Origin: Accumulibacter sp031732795
GTDB lineage: Bacteria; Pseudomonadota; Gammaproteobacteria; Burkholderiales; Rhodocyclaceae
Assembly: GCA_031732795.1 (NCBI GenBank)
Contig: JAVMKC010000092.1
Location: 1 to 64,000 of the forward strand
Reading direction: 5' to 3'
Length of the DNA: 64,000 nt
Below are positions 34,233-42,806 of this stretch, in pieces. Below the pieces are notes generated by a model. The model searched no databases. It saw only the letters and a list, made by a program, of their open reading frames with translations, and had not been told where the DNA came from. A program made the translations under genes and the position numbers. Position 1 is the stretch's first letter; every line of letters starts with the position of its first letter.

Positions 34233-35900
34233 ACTCGGAGGTCCCTGCGGATCGACTTGCGGCTCATTCGGGTAAGCGTCATACTAATCCGCACACCATT
34301 CCCAGACGTTGCCGTGCATCTCGTACAAACCCCAGGCGTTCGCCGGCAGCGAGCCCACCGGCACCGTCTTCTGGCGATACGGGCCCTTTTTCCGCCGGCG
34401 TAGGGGTAGTTGCCATCGTAGTTGACCCGCTCCGGCGTCAGATCCTCGCCAAACGAGAACGGCGTCGTCGTCCCGGCACGGCACGCATACTCCCACTCCG
34501 CTTCGCTCGGCAGCCGCGCCGTCAAGCCCGGTACCCGCTTCTCCAGTTCGCCGATGAACGCCTGCACGTCGTACCAGGAGACATTTTCGACCGGGTTGCG
34601 CGCGTCGCCCCGGAACCGGCTCGGATTCCTCCCCATCACTGCCCGCCACAGGGCTTGCGTACACGCCGTGTCGGCCAGCCAGTAACCCCGGCTCAGCGTC
34701 ACTTCGTGCGGCGTCTCGCGGTCAATCCGCTCCGGCTCGTCCTCCGGCGAACCCATCACAAATCGCCCCGGCGAAATCCAGCGGAAACGTTGGCGGACGC
34801 CGCCGAGATCGATGTCGCCGTAGAGACCGTAGGCATCGACGCCCAGCGATTGCCCGCCGCGCCAGCGGCCGGCTTCGTCGCCCAGCGGCGGCCGCCAGTC
34901 GAGGCGGTGCCGCCGGCCGAGCCAGGGCACTTCGGCGAACAGTCCGCGCGCGTCGCGGCCGAGCGAATACGCCCAGGACGGACGTTCGAGGCGGGCGACG
35001 GTCAGCGTCAGTTGCGGCGCGCGCAGCTCGACGCGCTCGACCTCGCGCGTCAGCACGGCGATGGTTTGCGGCAACGCGGCGGCGGCGATATAAACGGGAG
35101 CGGCGGGGGACGCCGCCGCCGTGCGCGTGACGCGGACGAAGACGAAGACGCCGCCATCGTCCAGCATCAAGTCGGCGTAGGGGCTGCCGGCCGGCGACGG
35201 GCTGGCGGGCGCCGCGGCCAGCGCTTCAGCGCGAGGCTCGAGACGCAGTTCGACGCCGCGCTGGCGCAGCGTGCAGGCGACCGGCCGGCGTTCGGTCGCC
35301 GGGTCGAGAAAATGGCGCACCTGTTCCGGCCGCACGCCGGCCGGCAGTTCGACCGCTTCGCCGCGCGCCACGCGTTCGCGTTGGGCGATCGCCCATAGCG
35401 CGGCCTGGATCTCGTCGTCGGCGAAGACGTCGTCGCTCTGGCGGTCGACGTGGCGGCGCAGGCAGTGTTGCAGCGCGGTGCTCTCCGGCCGTTGCAGCGC
35501 GGTGCGGGCGAAGGCGCGCAGCCATTGTTCGGTTTCCCGCCACCGTTCGGCGGGAATCGACCCCGGCGCCAGACGCTGGCAGGCGAGGATTTCGCGATGG
35601 CGCACCGATTCGGGCAGGCCGGCGTGGTGGGCGAGGATCAGGTCGACGGCGGCGCGGCGCAGCGCCGGCGCCAGCGCGGCGAAACGCTGTTGGTGCCGCG
35701 TCACCGCCGCTCTGCCGGCGAGTTGCACGCCTTGCGCGCCGGCGAGCACGTCCGGGTGCTGCCAGAGCAGGGCTTCGGCGAGCACGTCGGCTTCGCTGGC
35801 CGGCAGCAGATAACGCAGCGCGCGCAACAGCGGCGCTTCGACGAACAGCGCCGGGGCGAGCAGGGTCAGCAGCCGGTCGACGGCCGCCGTGCTGCACGCG

Positions 35901-35999
35901 ACAGCGGCGTCAGCCGATAGCGCGCCACGGTTGACAGCGGCGTCAGCCGATGGCGCGCCGCGTTCGACGGCGGCGTCAGCCGATGGCGCGCCGCGTTCG
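35901..35999 (-). repeat. Three tandem 33-bp coding repeats
   Basis: Three near-identical 33-base units encode 11-residue repeats of the form AAVERGAPSAD inside the long FGE-fusion gene, with a partial fourth unit following. They form a likely flexible linker between the vWA-like and helical parts. Confidence 0.85.
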
Positions 36000-36996
36000 A
36001 CGGCGGCGCCGGCTGGGCGGCGCCGCGGACCGCGCCGGTCCCATTCGACGATCTCGACGCCCGGCCGCGGGCGGGCCGGGTGCAGGGCAGCGGGAACCGG
36101 GCACAGCGCCAGCGCCGGGCAGCCGGCGCGGCGCAGACGGGCGGCGAATTTCTGCCAGCCGAGCCGTGTTTCGGGGGCGTCGTCGAGCAGGCCGAGGTCG
36201 CTGAGGATCAGCACCGGCGTCGTCGCCGGCGGCACGGGCCAGCGCTGGCTGGCGCTGCGCAGGGGCCGGCGGACCCGCGGCTGCGGGCCGGGGTCGCCGG
36301 CGAGGATGCGGCGGTCGAGGCCGAGCGGGCCGTGGCGTTTGGCCAGCGCGCGGCAGAGGCGGTTGAAGTCGTCGTGGAACGGTTGGCTGCGCTGCGGGTA
36401 GTCGGCGAGGATGCTGATCCGCGGGCTCCAGCCGGAGCGGCGCTGCCTGGGGATGCCGCGCAGCGCTTCGCCGCGCGTCAGCCGGTCGATCAGGCGCGGC
36501 AGGTCGGGTTGCGGCGAATCGTTGCGCCGGCCCAGCGCGCGCCGCAAAAACGGCCACAGCCGCGACCAGCGGGTCAGCGGCGGCGGCGCGATCGGCCGTA
36601 CCGATCCGGCCGCCGGGCGGTGATCCTCGGTCAGCACCGGCCCGTCGGTGACCCACGACGGCACGTTGTCGGGCGACTCGTCAGACAATTCATCGGTCAA
36701 CTCATCGGTCAACTCGTCGGGCCGCGCTGCGCTTTGCCGGTGTTTGCTGACGTGGAAGAAGCGGGCTTTCGGCAGAACGGCCGGGCGTTCGGGGAGCGGC
36801 GGCGGGCCGCTGTCGGCAAGGCGCGGGCCGCTGGCTTTGGCGTGGTCTTCATTGGCCTCGTCGTCGGGCGCTGGCCGCGGCGGCCGCGCTTCGTAGCCGA
36901 GAACGGCCGCCGCCTGGGCGAGCCCTGGCGCGCCCAGTGCGCCATAGACGCGCAGCAGATCGGCGCGGCTGACGGCGGCTGGCGGGCGCGGCGGTT

Positions 36997-37927
36997 TCAT
37001 GCGCTGGCCGGCGGGTGCTTCTTGAGCGCGAAGTCCTGCACCTGGGCCAGCAGCGCGGACTGTTTTTCCGGGTCCGCTTCGAGGGTGGCGACGACGCGCA
37101 GCAGGTCGATGTACTCGGCGTGACCGGGCCCTTGCAGGCCCTGGTCGTCGGCGTCGCGCCGGTCGCGCCATAACTGGCCGGCGGCCTGGCGATAGACGGC
37201 GTCGGCGCAACGTTCCTTGAAGTGCAGCCGGCCGCGGGCGATCAGCGCGGCGATGAATTCGTCCTCGTTTTTCGGCAGTTGCAGGTTGAGGACCAGGCAG
37301 CGGCGGATGAAGGCCGCCGGCAGTTCGCGTTCTTCGTTGGTGGTGATGACGACCAGCGGCGTCGGCGTTCCTTCGGCGGCGCGCACCGGCTGGTCGAGCC
37401 AGGGAACGGTGAAGGCGCCGTTGCCCAGCGTTTCGAGCAGGCCGTTGGGCAGTTCGGCCTCGGCCTTGTCGATTTCGTCGATCAGCAGCACGCTGCCTTT
37501 TGCCGGCGTGCTGGGCCAGCGCCGATGGCCAGTCGAACACCCACCACAGCGCGCCGGGGCTGAGGTAGTTGCGCTGGTCGAGGCGCTGGCGGACGTCCTC
37601 GGCGCTGCAGTGGCCGGCACTCATCGCCTGCGCGTCGCCGAGCCGGCCGAGGGCGTCGAATCGCCATTGCAGGTCCTGGCTCTCGCTGCGCGCATGGACC
37701 ACGTCGGCGACGAACAGCCGTTCGAGGACCACGGCGGCGGCGCGTGCCAACTGGCTCTTGCCCGATCCGGGTTCGCCGCGCACCAGCAGCGGCCGCTGCG
37801 CGGCCAGCGCGGCACGCACCGCCCAGGCCGAGGTTTCGTCGAAACGGTGCACCGTCGCCGGCCACGAACCGTGTTGCGGCAGGGCGATTTCGTCGCGGGG
37901 AATATCGGGGATGGCGGTGGCGTTCAT
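36997..37927 (-). pseudogene. MoxR-type AAA+ ATPase, frameshifted in an A-run
   Basis: ATG 37927 overlaps the stop of the gene before it. The N-terminal half has Walker A LVRGEPGSGKSQLARAAAVV and ends ALWWVFDWPSALAQHAGK. The C-terminal half resumes in another frame with Walker B GSVLLIDEIDKAEAELPNGL, then PTPLVVITTNEERELPAAFI and the MoxR lid. The join needs one base fewer in the AAAA run (TTTT at 37498-37501). With that correction the protein is about 310 residues. MoxR ATPases work with vWA-domain partners as chaperones or switches. A sequencing error in the homopolymer cannot be excluded. Confidence 0.85.
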
Positions 37928-38796
37928 GGTCTTTTGGCGAGTTGTTCGGGAATGGTCAGGAAGTTGCGGATGATGGCCTGGAAGTTGTCTTCGTCGCTGA
38001 CCAGCAGCGCGGACGGGCCGCCGGTGGGTTTGAAGTAGATCACGGTGATCGCCGGCAGTTTTTCGAGGAGTCGGCGGTAGAAGTTGGGCTGGCAGAGGCG
38101 GCTCTCCTGTTCGAGCGCCACCGGAATGTAGTGGTGGAAGGTCTTGTGCCGGTCGCGAAAGCGCAGTTCGTTGTTCAGCGTCCGCAAGTCTCTCGGCGAC
38201 AGCAGCGCGCGGGATTCTTCGGGAAAGACGCGGGCCCACACTTCGCGCACCAGCGCGTCGAGCGCCGCCTGGTCGCCCCAGCCGGTGTCGTACGGCGGCT
38301 GGGCGATCAATTCTTCGCCGACCACGTCGATGGTGCCGGGCTGGCCGCGCAGCCGGGGGGCGATCTGCCTGACGCGCGAGCTGACGAGTTCGACGCCGAG
38401 TGGCGTCTCGACGACGATCTCGAAACCGAGTTCGCCGGCCGACAGGGCGTTTCGGCTGGCCAGTCCCAGGGATGCGCTGTCGACCGCCAGCAGGCTCAAC
38501 CAGGCGAGAAGCGCTTTGCCGGCGCGCCAGGTGTCGGCGAATTCCGCTTGTTTGGCGTCGAGCGCTTGCAGCGCATTCCGGGTGGCCGGGAAGAGCAGTT
38601 CGTCGATGGTCTGCTCGGGATCGCCGGCGCACAGGCTGTCCGCCAGGTCGGCGCCGGGTGGGATGGCGGTTTGGCTGAGCATGATCCGCAGCGAGTTGAC
38701 CAGCCGGACGCTGGCGTCCCGGGACAGGATCTGGCGGATCTCGTTGGCGATCTGCTGGCGGAAGGGGTCCGGCTTGCCGTCTGGCACTCGAGGCAC
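37924..38796 (-). CDS. Unrecognised protein between TIR and MoxR genes
   Basis: This protein of about 290 residues is helical in its first half (FRQQIANEIRQILSRDASVR, LVNSLRIMLSQTAIPPGADL), with a beta-rich middle (GELGFEIVVETPLGVELVSS, GTIDVVGEELIAQPPYD) and a C-terminal part (TFHHYIPVALEQESRLCQPN, ITVIYFKPTGGPSALLVSDE). The start is unclear: no ATG is available. GTG 38796 is used, but the frame is open back to the stop of the TIR gene at 38842 and reads sensibly from CTG 38832 (LDTDFAALLERIV). It overlaps the MoxR ATG. A MoxR/vWA-associated role is inferred from position only. Confidence 0.6.
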   Translation of the reverse strand: MPRVPDGKPDPFRQQIANEIRQILSRDASVRLVNSLRIMLSQTAIPPGADLADSLCAGDPEQTIDELLFPATRNALQALDAKQAEFADTWRAGKALLAWLSLLAVDSASLGLASRNALSAGELGFEIVVETPLGVELVSSRVRQIAPRLRGQPGTIDVVGEELIAQPPYDTGWGDQAALDALVREVWARVFPEESRALLSPRDLRTLNNELRFRDRHKTFHHYIPVALEQESRLCQPNFYRRLLEKLPAITVIYFKPTGGPSALLVSDEDNFQAIIRNFLTIPEQLAKRP

Positions 38797-38841
38797 GATC
38801 CGCTCGAGCAGGGCAGCGAAGTCGGTGTCCAGATGGACGTC

Positions 38842-39336
38842 TTAGGTGAGCGTGTTCATGTCGGCGAGGAGGTCCAGCAGTTTGTCGAGCAGGCGCAGAC
38901 ATTCGGCGTAGCCGTCGAGGTCGCTGCGTATGTGCTGGGTGTTTTTCGGGTCGGCGAGACCGGCGAGAGCCTTCTCCAGGTCGGCGATCTCCTTTTCCCA
39001 GTGTGTGAGGTAGCGGATTCTGTCGATGGGCTTGTGGAAACGGGCTCCCTTGAGGACGATCGGGCTGACCCGTTTGCCGAAGTCGCCCTTCTCGTAGATC
39101 CGGCGCAACTCGTACATGCAGTAGTCCGAGGTGAAATACGCCTCGCTGAGCACCAGGACGACATGCCCGGCGGCGCCGATCTCATTCATGAACTGGTGGA
39201 TCGAATCGCCGTAGCCAATCCTCCTCTTGTCACGTTGCAGGGTGATCCCGCGCGCGGGACACGCTTGTTCGAGTTTGTCGACCAGCCGGTTCTGTTCCTC
39301 TTCTTTCCAGGCATACGAGACGTAAACGCTAACCAT
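38842..39336 (-). CDS. TIR-domain protein
   Basis: This 164-residue protein starts at ATG 39336 behind GGGAGAGG. Nearly the whole length is a TIR fold: MVSVYVSYAWKEEEQNRLVD at box 1, RRIGYGDSIHQFMNEIGAAG, HVVLVLSEAYFTSDYCMYEL carrying the box-2-like region with SEAYFTS, then RRIYEKGDFGKRVSPIVLKG. The Glu in the YELRRIYE region is positioned like the NADase catalytic Glu of bacterial TIRs, which would need testing. It heads the MoxR/FGE/DGR gene set and is the candidate effector. Confidence 0.87.
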   Translation of the reverse strand: MVSVYVSYAWKEEEQNRLVDKLEQACPARGITLQRDKRRIGYGDSIHQFMNEIGAAGHVVLVLSEAYFTSDYCMYELRRIYEKGDFGKRVSPIVLKGARFHKPIDRIRYLTHWEKEIADLEKALAGLADPKNTQHIRSDLDGYAECLRLLDKLLDLLADMNTLT

Positions 39337-39717
39337 CGGACCTCTCCCTGTGGGCATGGTGAACTGTGAATTTGCGGAGCCGGCGGGTCCGCGGCGTGGC
39401 GCATCGGCGCGGAGCGGAAACTCGCCGGCGGAACCCATCCAGCAGGTCAAGTATCCGCGGCGGCGGCCGGGTCGTCAAACGGGGCGAGAGGGTCGGGGCG
39501 GGAGGGTCGGGGCGGGAGGGTCGGCGCAGGAGGGTCGGCGCAGGAGGGTCAGGCCAGTGGCGAGCCCGAATCGGCGGAGCCGGGCGTTCGATTCGGGCGG
39601 CAGCGGAAACGGCCGGCAGCCGGTACGTCGTCCAGCGCGGCCGGCGAAATTCATCGCCGTCGTCACGGGAGCCGCTGCGCCCGTCTTTGCGCGGGGCAGC
39701 GCGCGGCGCGCCACCGC
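39337..39717. other. Intergenic region upstream of the TIR operon, with tandem repeats
   Basis: This gene-free stretch of about 380 bases separates the TIR operon from the exonuclease gene. Apart from the 14-bp tandem repeat it is very GC-rich and shows no clear promoter. The operon promoter should be in the first part (39340-39480). Confidence 0.5.
39487..39556. repeat. Five tandem 14-bp repeats
   Basis: Units are of the form GGAGGGTCGGGGCG, the later ones GGAGGGTCGGCGCA, five in a row. This is non-coding and probably variable in copy number. Confidence 0.8.
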
Positions 39718-41883
39718 TCAGTACTTGATGCGGGCGAAGAAGCTTTTTTCGGCGGCTTCGAGCGCCTGACGCAAGGTGACGATGCCTTTCTGCGCCAACA
39801 GCGGCAGCATGCGCAGGAAGACTTCCCCGGTGGCGTTGGCGTCGCCGAGCGCGTTGTGACGGCCGGCGATGGTGATTCCCAGGCGTTCGGCGATATCGTC
39901 GAGCTGGTGGGACTCTTGATTGGGCTGCAGAACGCCGGACAGCAACAGCGTGTCGAGTACCGGCTGGCTGAAGACGACGCCGGTACGCTCTTCCTTGAGT
40001 TGCAGGAAACGCATGTCGAATGCGGCGTTGTGCGCGACCAGCACGGTGTTGCTGCAAAAATCGTGAAACGCCGGCAGGACGACGTCGATGGTCGGCTGGC
40101 CGCGGACCATGTCGTCGGTGATGCCGTGGATCGGGATGCCTTCGGGACGCAGCAGCCGTTGCGGATTGACCAGATGGTCGAAATTTTCGGTGCGCAACAG
40201 CCGGCCATTGACGATGCGCACGGCGCCGATCTGAATGATTTCGTCGCCGGCGGCCGGCTCCAGGCCGGTGGTCTCGGTGTCGAAGACGGTGTAGGTGAGT
40301 TCGCTGAGCGGCCGGTCGAGGTCGATGCTTTGGTCGCGGAAGTGAAAGAGGTCGAAGTCGTAGTATTCCGGGCGGTGATGGCTGTCGTCGGCGGCTTCCC
40401 CGAGGCTCATGTTTTCGGGGTTGGCGATTGGCAGAACGAAGCGGAAGAAGGCGCGGTGGGCGGCTTTTTCGCGGTCGTACCAAATCTCGCCGCTGTGACG
40501 GTCGATCACTTCGCGCAGGGTCAGCGGGCTGCTTTCGTCGCCGACCTGCATGGTGTCGTTTTCCCAGGTGTAGAAGGTTTCCGAGGACATGGCGTGGCCT
40601 GCCCAGATCAGGTCCAGGTAGGCCAGCCGACCGAAGGGCTGCAGCCGGAAACGCAATTCCTTGATCTGGTAATGTTCGGCCAGTCGATAGGCCAGCGAAC
40701 AGATCGAGAAGACCAGCGAGAAACTCTCGGCGCGCAGCCAGAGGGTGTCGTCGATGTCTTCGGTTCGGGTGCTCAGGGCGAGTTGTTCTTCGATGCGCCG
40801 TTGCGCGGCGGCGATGATGTCCATCCCCAGCACGTCTTCGAGCGGCCAGCGGGTTTTCAGCGAGTCGGCGAACTCGGTCATCGTCTGGTCCAGCCGCTGG
40901 CTCATGCGCAGCACTTCGTCGCTGATGATGCCGATGAAGCGTTCGCGGAGTTCTCCGTCGATGTCCGGGTAGTCGGTGAGGTTGCCGACGGCGACGCGGA
41001 TATTGGCCAGGCTTCTCCGGCTGCCGTCGGTGAGCGACTGCAGGACCTGGTCGCGGCGCGTTTCCTGTTCGAGGCTGCGGGTGATGTTTTCGACGGTCAG
41101 CACGTAACCGGTCATTTGCCGTCCGTCGTCGGCGGCGGTGCCGGACAGGACCGGCACCAGTTGCACGCGCAGCAGTTGGCCGCCGCGGGTGGTGGTGATG
41201 AAGTTGGCGATCGACGCCGCGGCGCCTTTTTGCAGCCGTTGCCGGACCACCGCCAGCGCGTGGTCGATCTGGTTGCGTTCGAGAATCGAGAAGATCGAGC
41301 GGCCGAGACCGATCAGCGTGCCGCTGGCCAGCGCCGCGCCGCCGCTGGCCAGGGCCTTGAATTGCAGGCGCGCACGGCTGTTGTAGAGCAGGATCACGCC
41401 GTCGAGGTTGCAGACCACCACCGCTTGCGCCAGTTCGGACATCAGCGCCGCCAGCCGGTTTTTTTCTTCTTCGACCGAGGCTTTGGCGGCGGCGACCTGC
41501 GAAGCGACATCGTCCATCAGGCCGTCGCGCTGCGCCGCCAGGTCGTTGGCCGCCTCGGCCAGCAGGCGGACTTCCGGCGGTCCGTCGGGCGTGATGCGGA
41601 AATTGCGGTTGGCCGAGAGCATCAAGCGCAGGCTTTCGACCATTTTCAGCAACCCTTGCACGTACTGGCGGAACAGGTAGCGGATGACCAGCAGACCGCC
41701 GACGAAGCCGGTGGCGGTCATCAGCGTGCCTAGCGACAGGTGCGGGCCGAGCAGGCGAACCAGCAGATCTTGTTCGGCGGGATTGGCGCTGATCCAGACC
41801 AGCCAGGCGGTGACCAGGAAGGGCCCGGTCATCAACATGCCGAGGACGATCACCGAGATGACGAAGCGGACCCGTGCATTCAT
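39718..41883 (-). CDS. Membrane sensor-like protein with C-terminal DnaQ-type 3'-5' exonuclease domain
   Basis: The 721-residue protein has two N-terminal membrane helices (VISVIVLGMLMTGPFLVTAW, LMTATGFVGGLLVIRYLF). A coiled linker, a PAS-like domain (MSELAQAVVVCNLDGVILLY) and a degenerate kinase-like region without a clear catalytic His follow. Residues about 545-715 are a DEDDh exonuclease: YTVFDTETTGLEPAAGDEII, GIPIHGITDDMV, LVAHNAAFDMRFL and HNALGDANAT. Such fusions occur with acetate-uptake (actP) regulons in other proteobacteria; here actP is about 18 kb away. The substrate is unknown, and it is not the replicative epsilon subunit. Confidence 0.88.
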   Translation of the reverse strand: MNARVRFVISVIVLGMLMTGPFLVTAWLVWISANPAEQDLLVRLLGPHLSLGTLMTATGFVGGLLVIRYLFRQYVQGLLKMVESLRLMLSANRNFRITPDGPPEVRLLAEAANDLAAQRDGLMDDVASQVAAAKASVEEEKNRLAALMSELAQAVVVCNLDGVILLYNSRARLQFKALASGGAALASGTLIGLGRSIFSILERNQIDHALAVVRQRLQKGAAASIANFITTTRGGQLLRVQLVPVLSGTAADDGRQMTGYVLTVENITRSLEQETRRDQVLQSLTDGSRRSLANIRVAVGNLTDYPDIDGELRERFIGIISDEVLRMSQRLDQTMTEFADSLKTRWPLEDVLGMDIIAAAQRRIEEQLALSTRTEDIDDTLWLRAESFSLVFSICSLAYRLAEHYQIKELRFRLQPFGRLAYLDLIWAGHAMSSETFYTWENDTMQVGDESSPLTLREVIDRHSGEIWYDREKAAHRAFFRFVLPIANPENMSLGEAADDSHHRPEYYDFDLFHFRDQSIDLDRPLSELTYTVFDTETTGLEPAAGDEIIQIGAVRIVNGRLLRTENFDHLVNPQRLLRPEGIPIHGITDDMVRGQPTIDVVLPAFHDFCSNTVLVAHNAAFDMRFLQLKEERTGVVFSQPVLDTLLLSGVLQPNQESHQLDDIAERLGITIAGRHNALGDANATGEVFLRMLPLLAQKGIVTLRQALEAAEKSFFARIKY

Positions 41884-41903
41884 CAGGTTAAGGGTGTGAA
41901 ACG

Positions 41904-41926
41904 TCCAGGAGCCTGTCGGCGCCGGA
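41904..41926. repeat. Solo end of the 165-bp repeat family
   Basis: TCCAGGAGCCTGTCGGC and the following bases match the outer arm of the elements at 11776 and 57003. No inverted partner is found about 165 bases away, so this is a lone or decayed end just upstream of the exonuclease gene. Confidence 0.45.
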
Positions 41927-42031
41927 GAGGCGACTCGCCACCGGACCGACGAAAGAAGGGAGCCACGCGCCAGCGAAGGGCAGGCTCACCGTGCGAAAGG
42001 CTGGAGAAAAATCCTGCGCCAAGACATTCGA

Positions 42032-42319
42032 TCAACCCGCCGGCGGCTCGCGGATGATTTGCAGGTCGTTGTCGGTGGCGAAGTTGAGCACGAAACGGTA
42101 GGCCATCGGCTCGATCTTGTACAAGCTGCCGTCTACGAAAACCGCTTTTTCTCCCTGGTAGGTACGGGGACCGACATAAGGCGAGTAGCGCATTTTCTTC
42201 TCGGCGCCGAATGCGGAAAGCACCCCGCAAAGACGCTCGGCCCAGTCGCTGGGACGGAATTTCCGGCCCGCGGTGGTCACACCGACGATGGTGAAAGAGG
42301 AGGGTGGCTGTGTAGGCAT
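42032..42319 (-). CDS. DUF3579 family protein
   Basis: The 95-residue protein contains the DUF3579 core: FTIVGVTTAGRKFRPSDWAE, RLCGVLSAFGAEKKMRYSPY and GEKAVFVDGSLYKIEP. The family is small, cytosolic and almost confined to betaproteobacteria, which supports the taxonomic reading. The function is unknown. It lies between the exonuclease gene and tRNA-Val. Confidence 0.92.
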   Translation of the reverse strand: MPTQPPSSFTIVGVTTAGRKFRPSDWAERLCGVLSAFGAEKKMRYSPYVGPRTYQGEKAVFVDGSLYKIEPMAYRFVLNFATDNDLQIIREPPAG

Positions 42320-42529
42320 GGCTGAGAAGGATCTGGTAAGGCTCTGGTCGAGGCAATCTGAAGTCGCCGACGTGGCGCCTGATTGGCAACAGCAACAATG
42401 GCCTGAATTCTATCAGAAAGGTGCAAGGGTTGCCGGCGGATGCGGATGCAGGCTTTGAAAGCCGGCTGGCGAGGTCGCTCGGAAGCCGGTGCAAGCCGGT
42501 GGAAGCCGGTACAAGCTCGGGTGTTCGGT

Positions 42530-42604
42530 TGGTGGGCGATAGTGGGATCGAACCACTGACTTCCACCGTGTGAAGGTGGCACTCTACCGCTGAGTTAATC
42601 GCCC
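42530..42604 (-). tRNA. tRNA-Val (anticodon CAC)
   Basis: On the minus strand the acceptor GGGCGAT pairs with ATCGCCC, discriminator A, CCA encoded. The D-arm is AACTCAGCGGTAGAGT, the anticodon stem-loop CCACC TTCACAC GGTGG gives CAC, and the T-arm contains GGTTCGATCCC. It is fully canonical. Confidence 0.93.
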
Positions 42605-42806
42605 CTCGGGAGTGGAATTCGGGATGGCCAGGCCAAGCGGACCAACGGTTTATTGCAGTTGGCGGTGAATGACTTGGCTGCCGGACGCTGCCGAATTCCG
42701 CAGCGGCAATGCCGACTGCAAGGAGGCGGCGATTACAACATAAGTCGCCCGACGGGTCAATTGGAGACGGTGCATGACAACGAGGCCCATCGGCGAAGCG
42801 GGTCGC

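Larger units (their letters stand above)
33954..37000 (-). pseudogene. Long multi-domain protein with C-terminal FGE-fold DGR target (VR2), frameshifted and with an amber stop
   Basis: Start ATG 37000 overlaps the MoxR stop. The N-terminal 700 residues are poorly recognisable: an acidic linker (DELTDELTDELSDESPDN), a vWA-like strand-loop (TTPVLILSDLGLLDDAPETR) and three 11-residue repeats. The FGE fold begins near residue 735 (RFRWISPGRFVMGSPEDEPE) and continues to YPYAGGK. There the A-run at 34387-34391 (plus-strand T) is one base shorter than in the intact paralogue. In the corrected frame the Trp of WCADW is TAG (34284-34286). Beyond it VR2 and a tail ending at 33954 still read well. It probably no longer produces a displayed variable domain. 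Confidence 0.8.

Noticed and set aside
34109..38902. A single 1597-codon open frame on the minus strand
   Set aside because: Only the part from 37000 down, and the MoxR N-terminus, are coding in this frame; elsewhere it is Arg/Pro/Ala-rich shadow of the TIR-side and MoxR genes. Real starts at 37927 and 37000 with ATGA overlaps explain the region better.
39856..41733. A 625-codon plus-strand frame
   Set aside because: It is antisense to the exonuclease gene and shows the same shadow composition.
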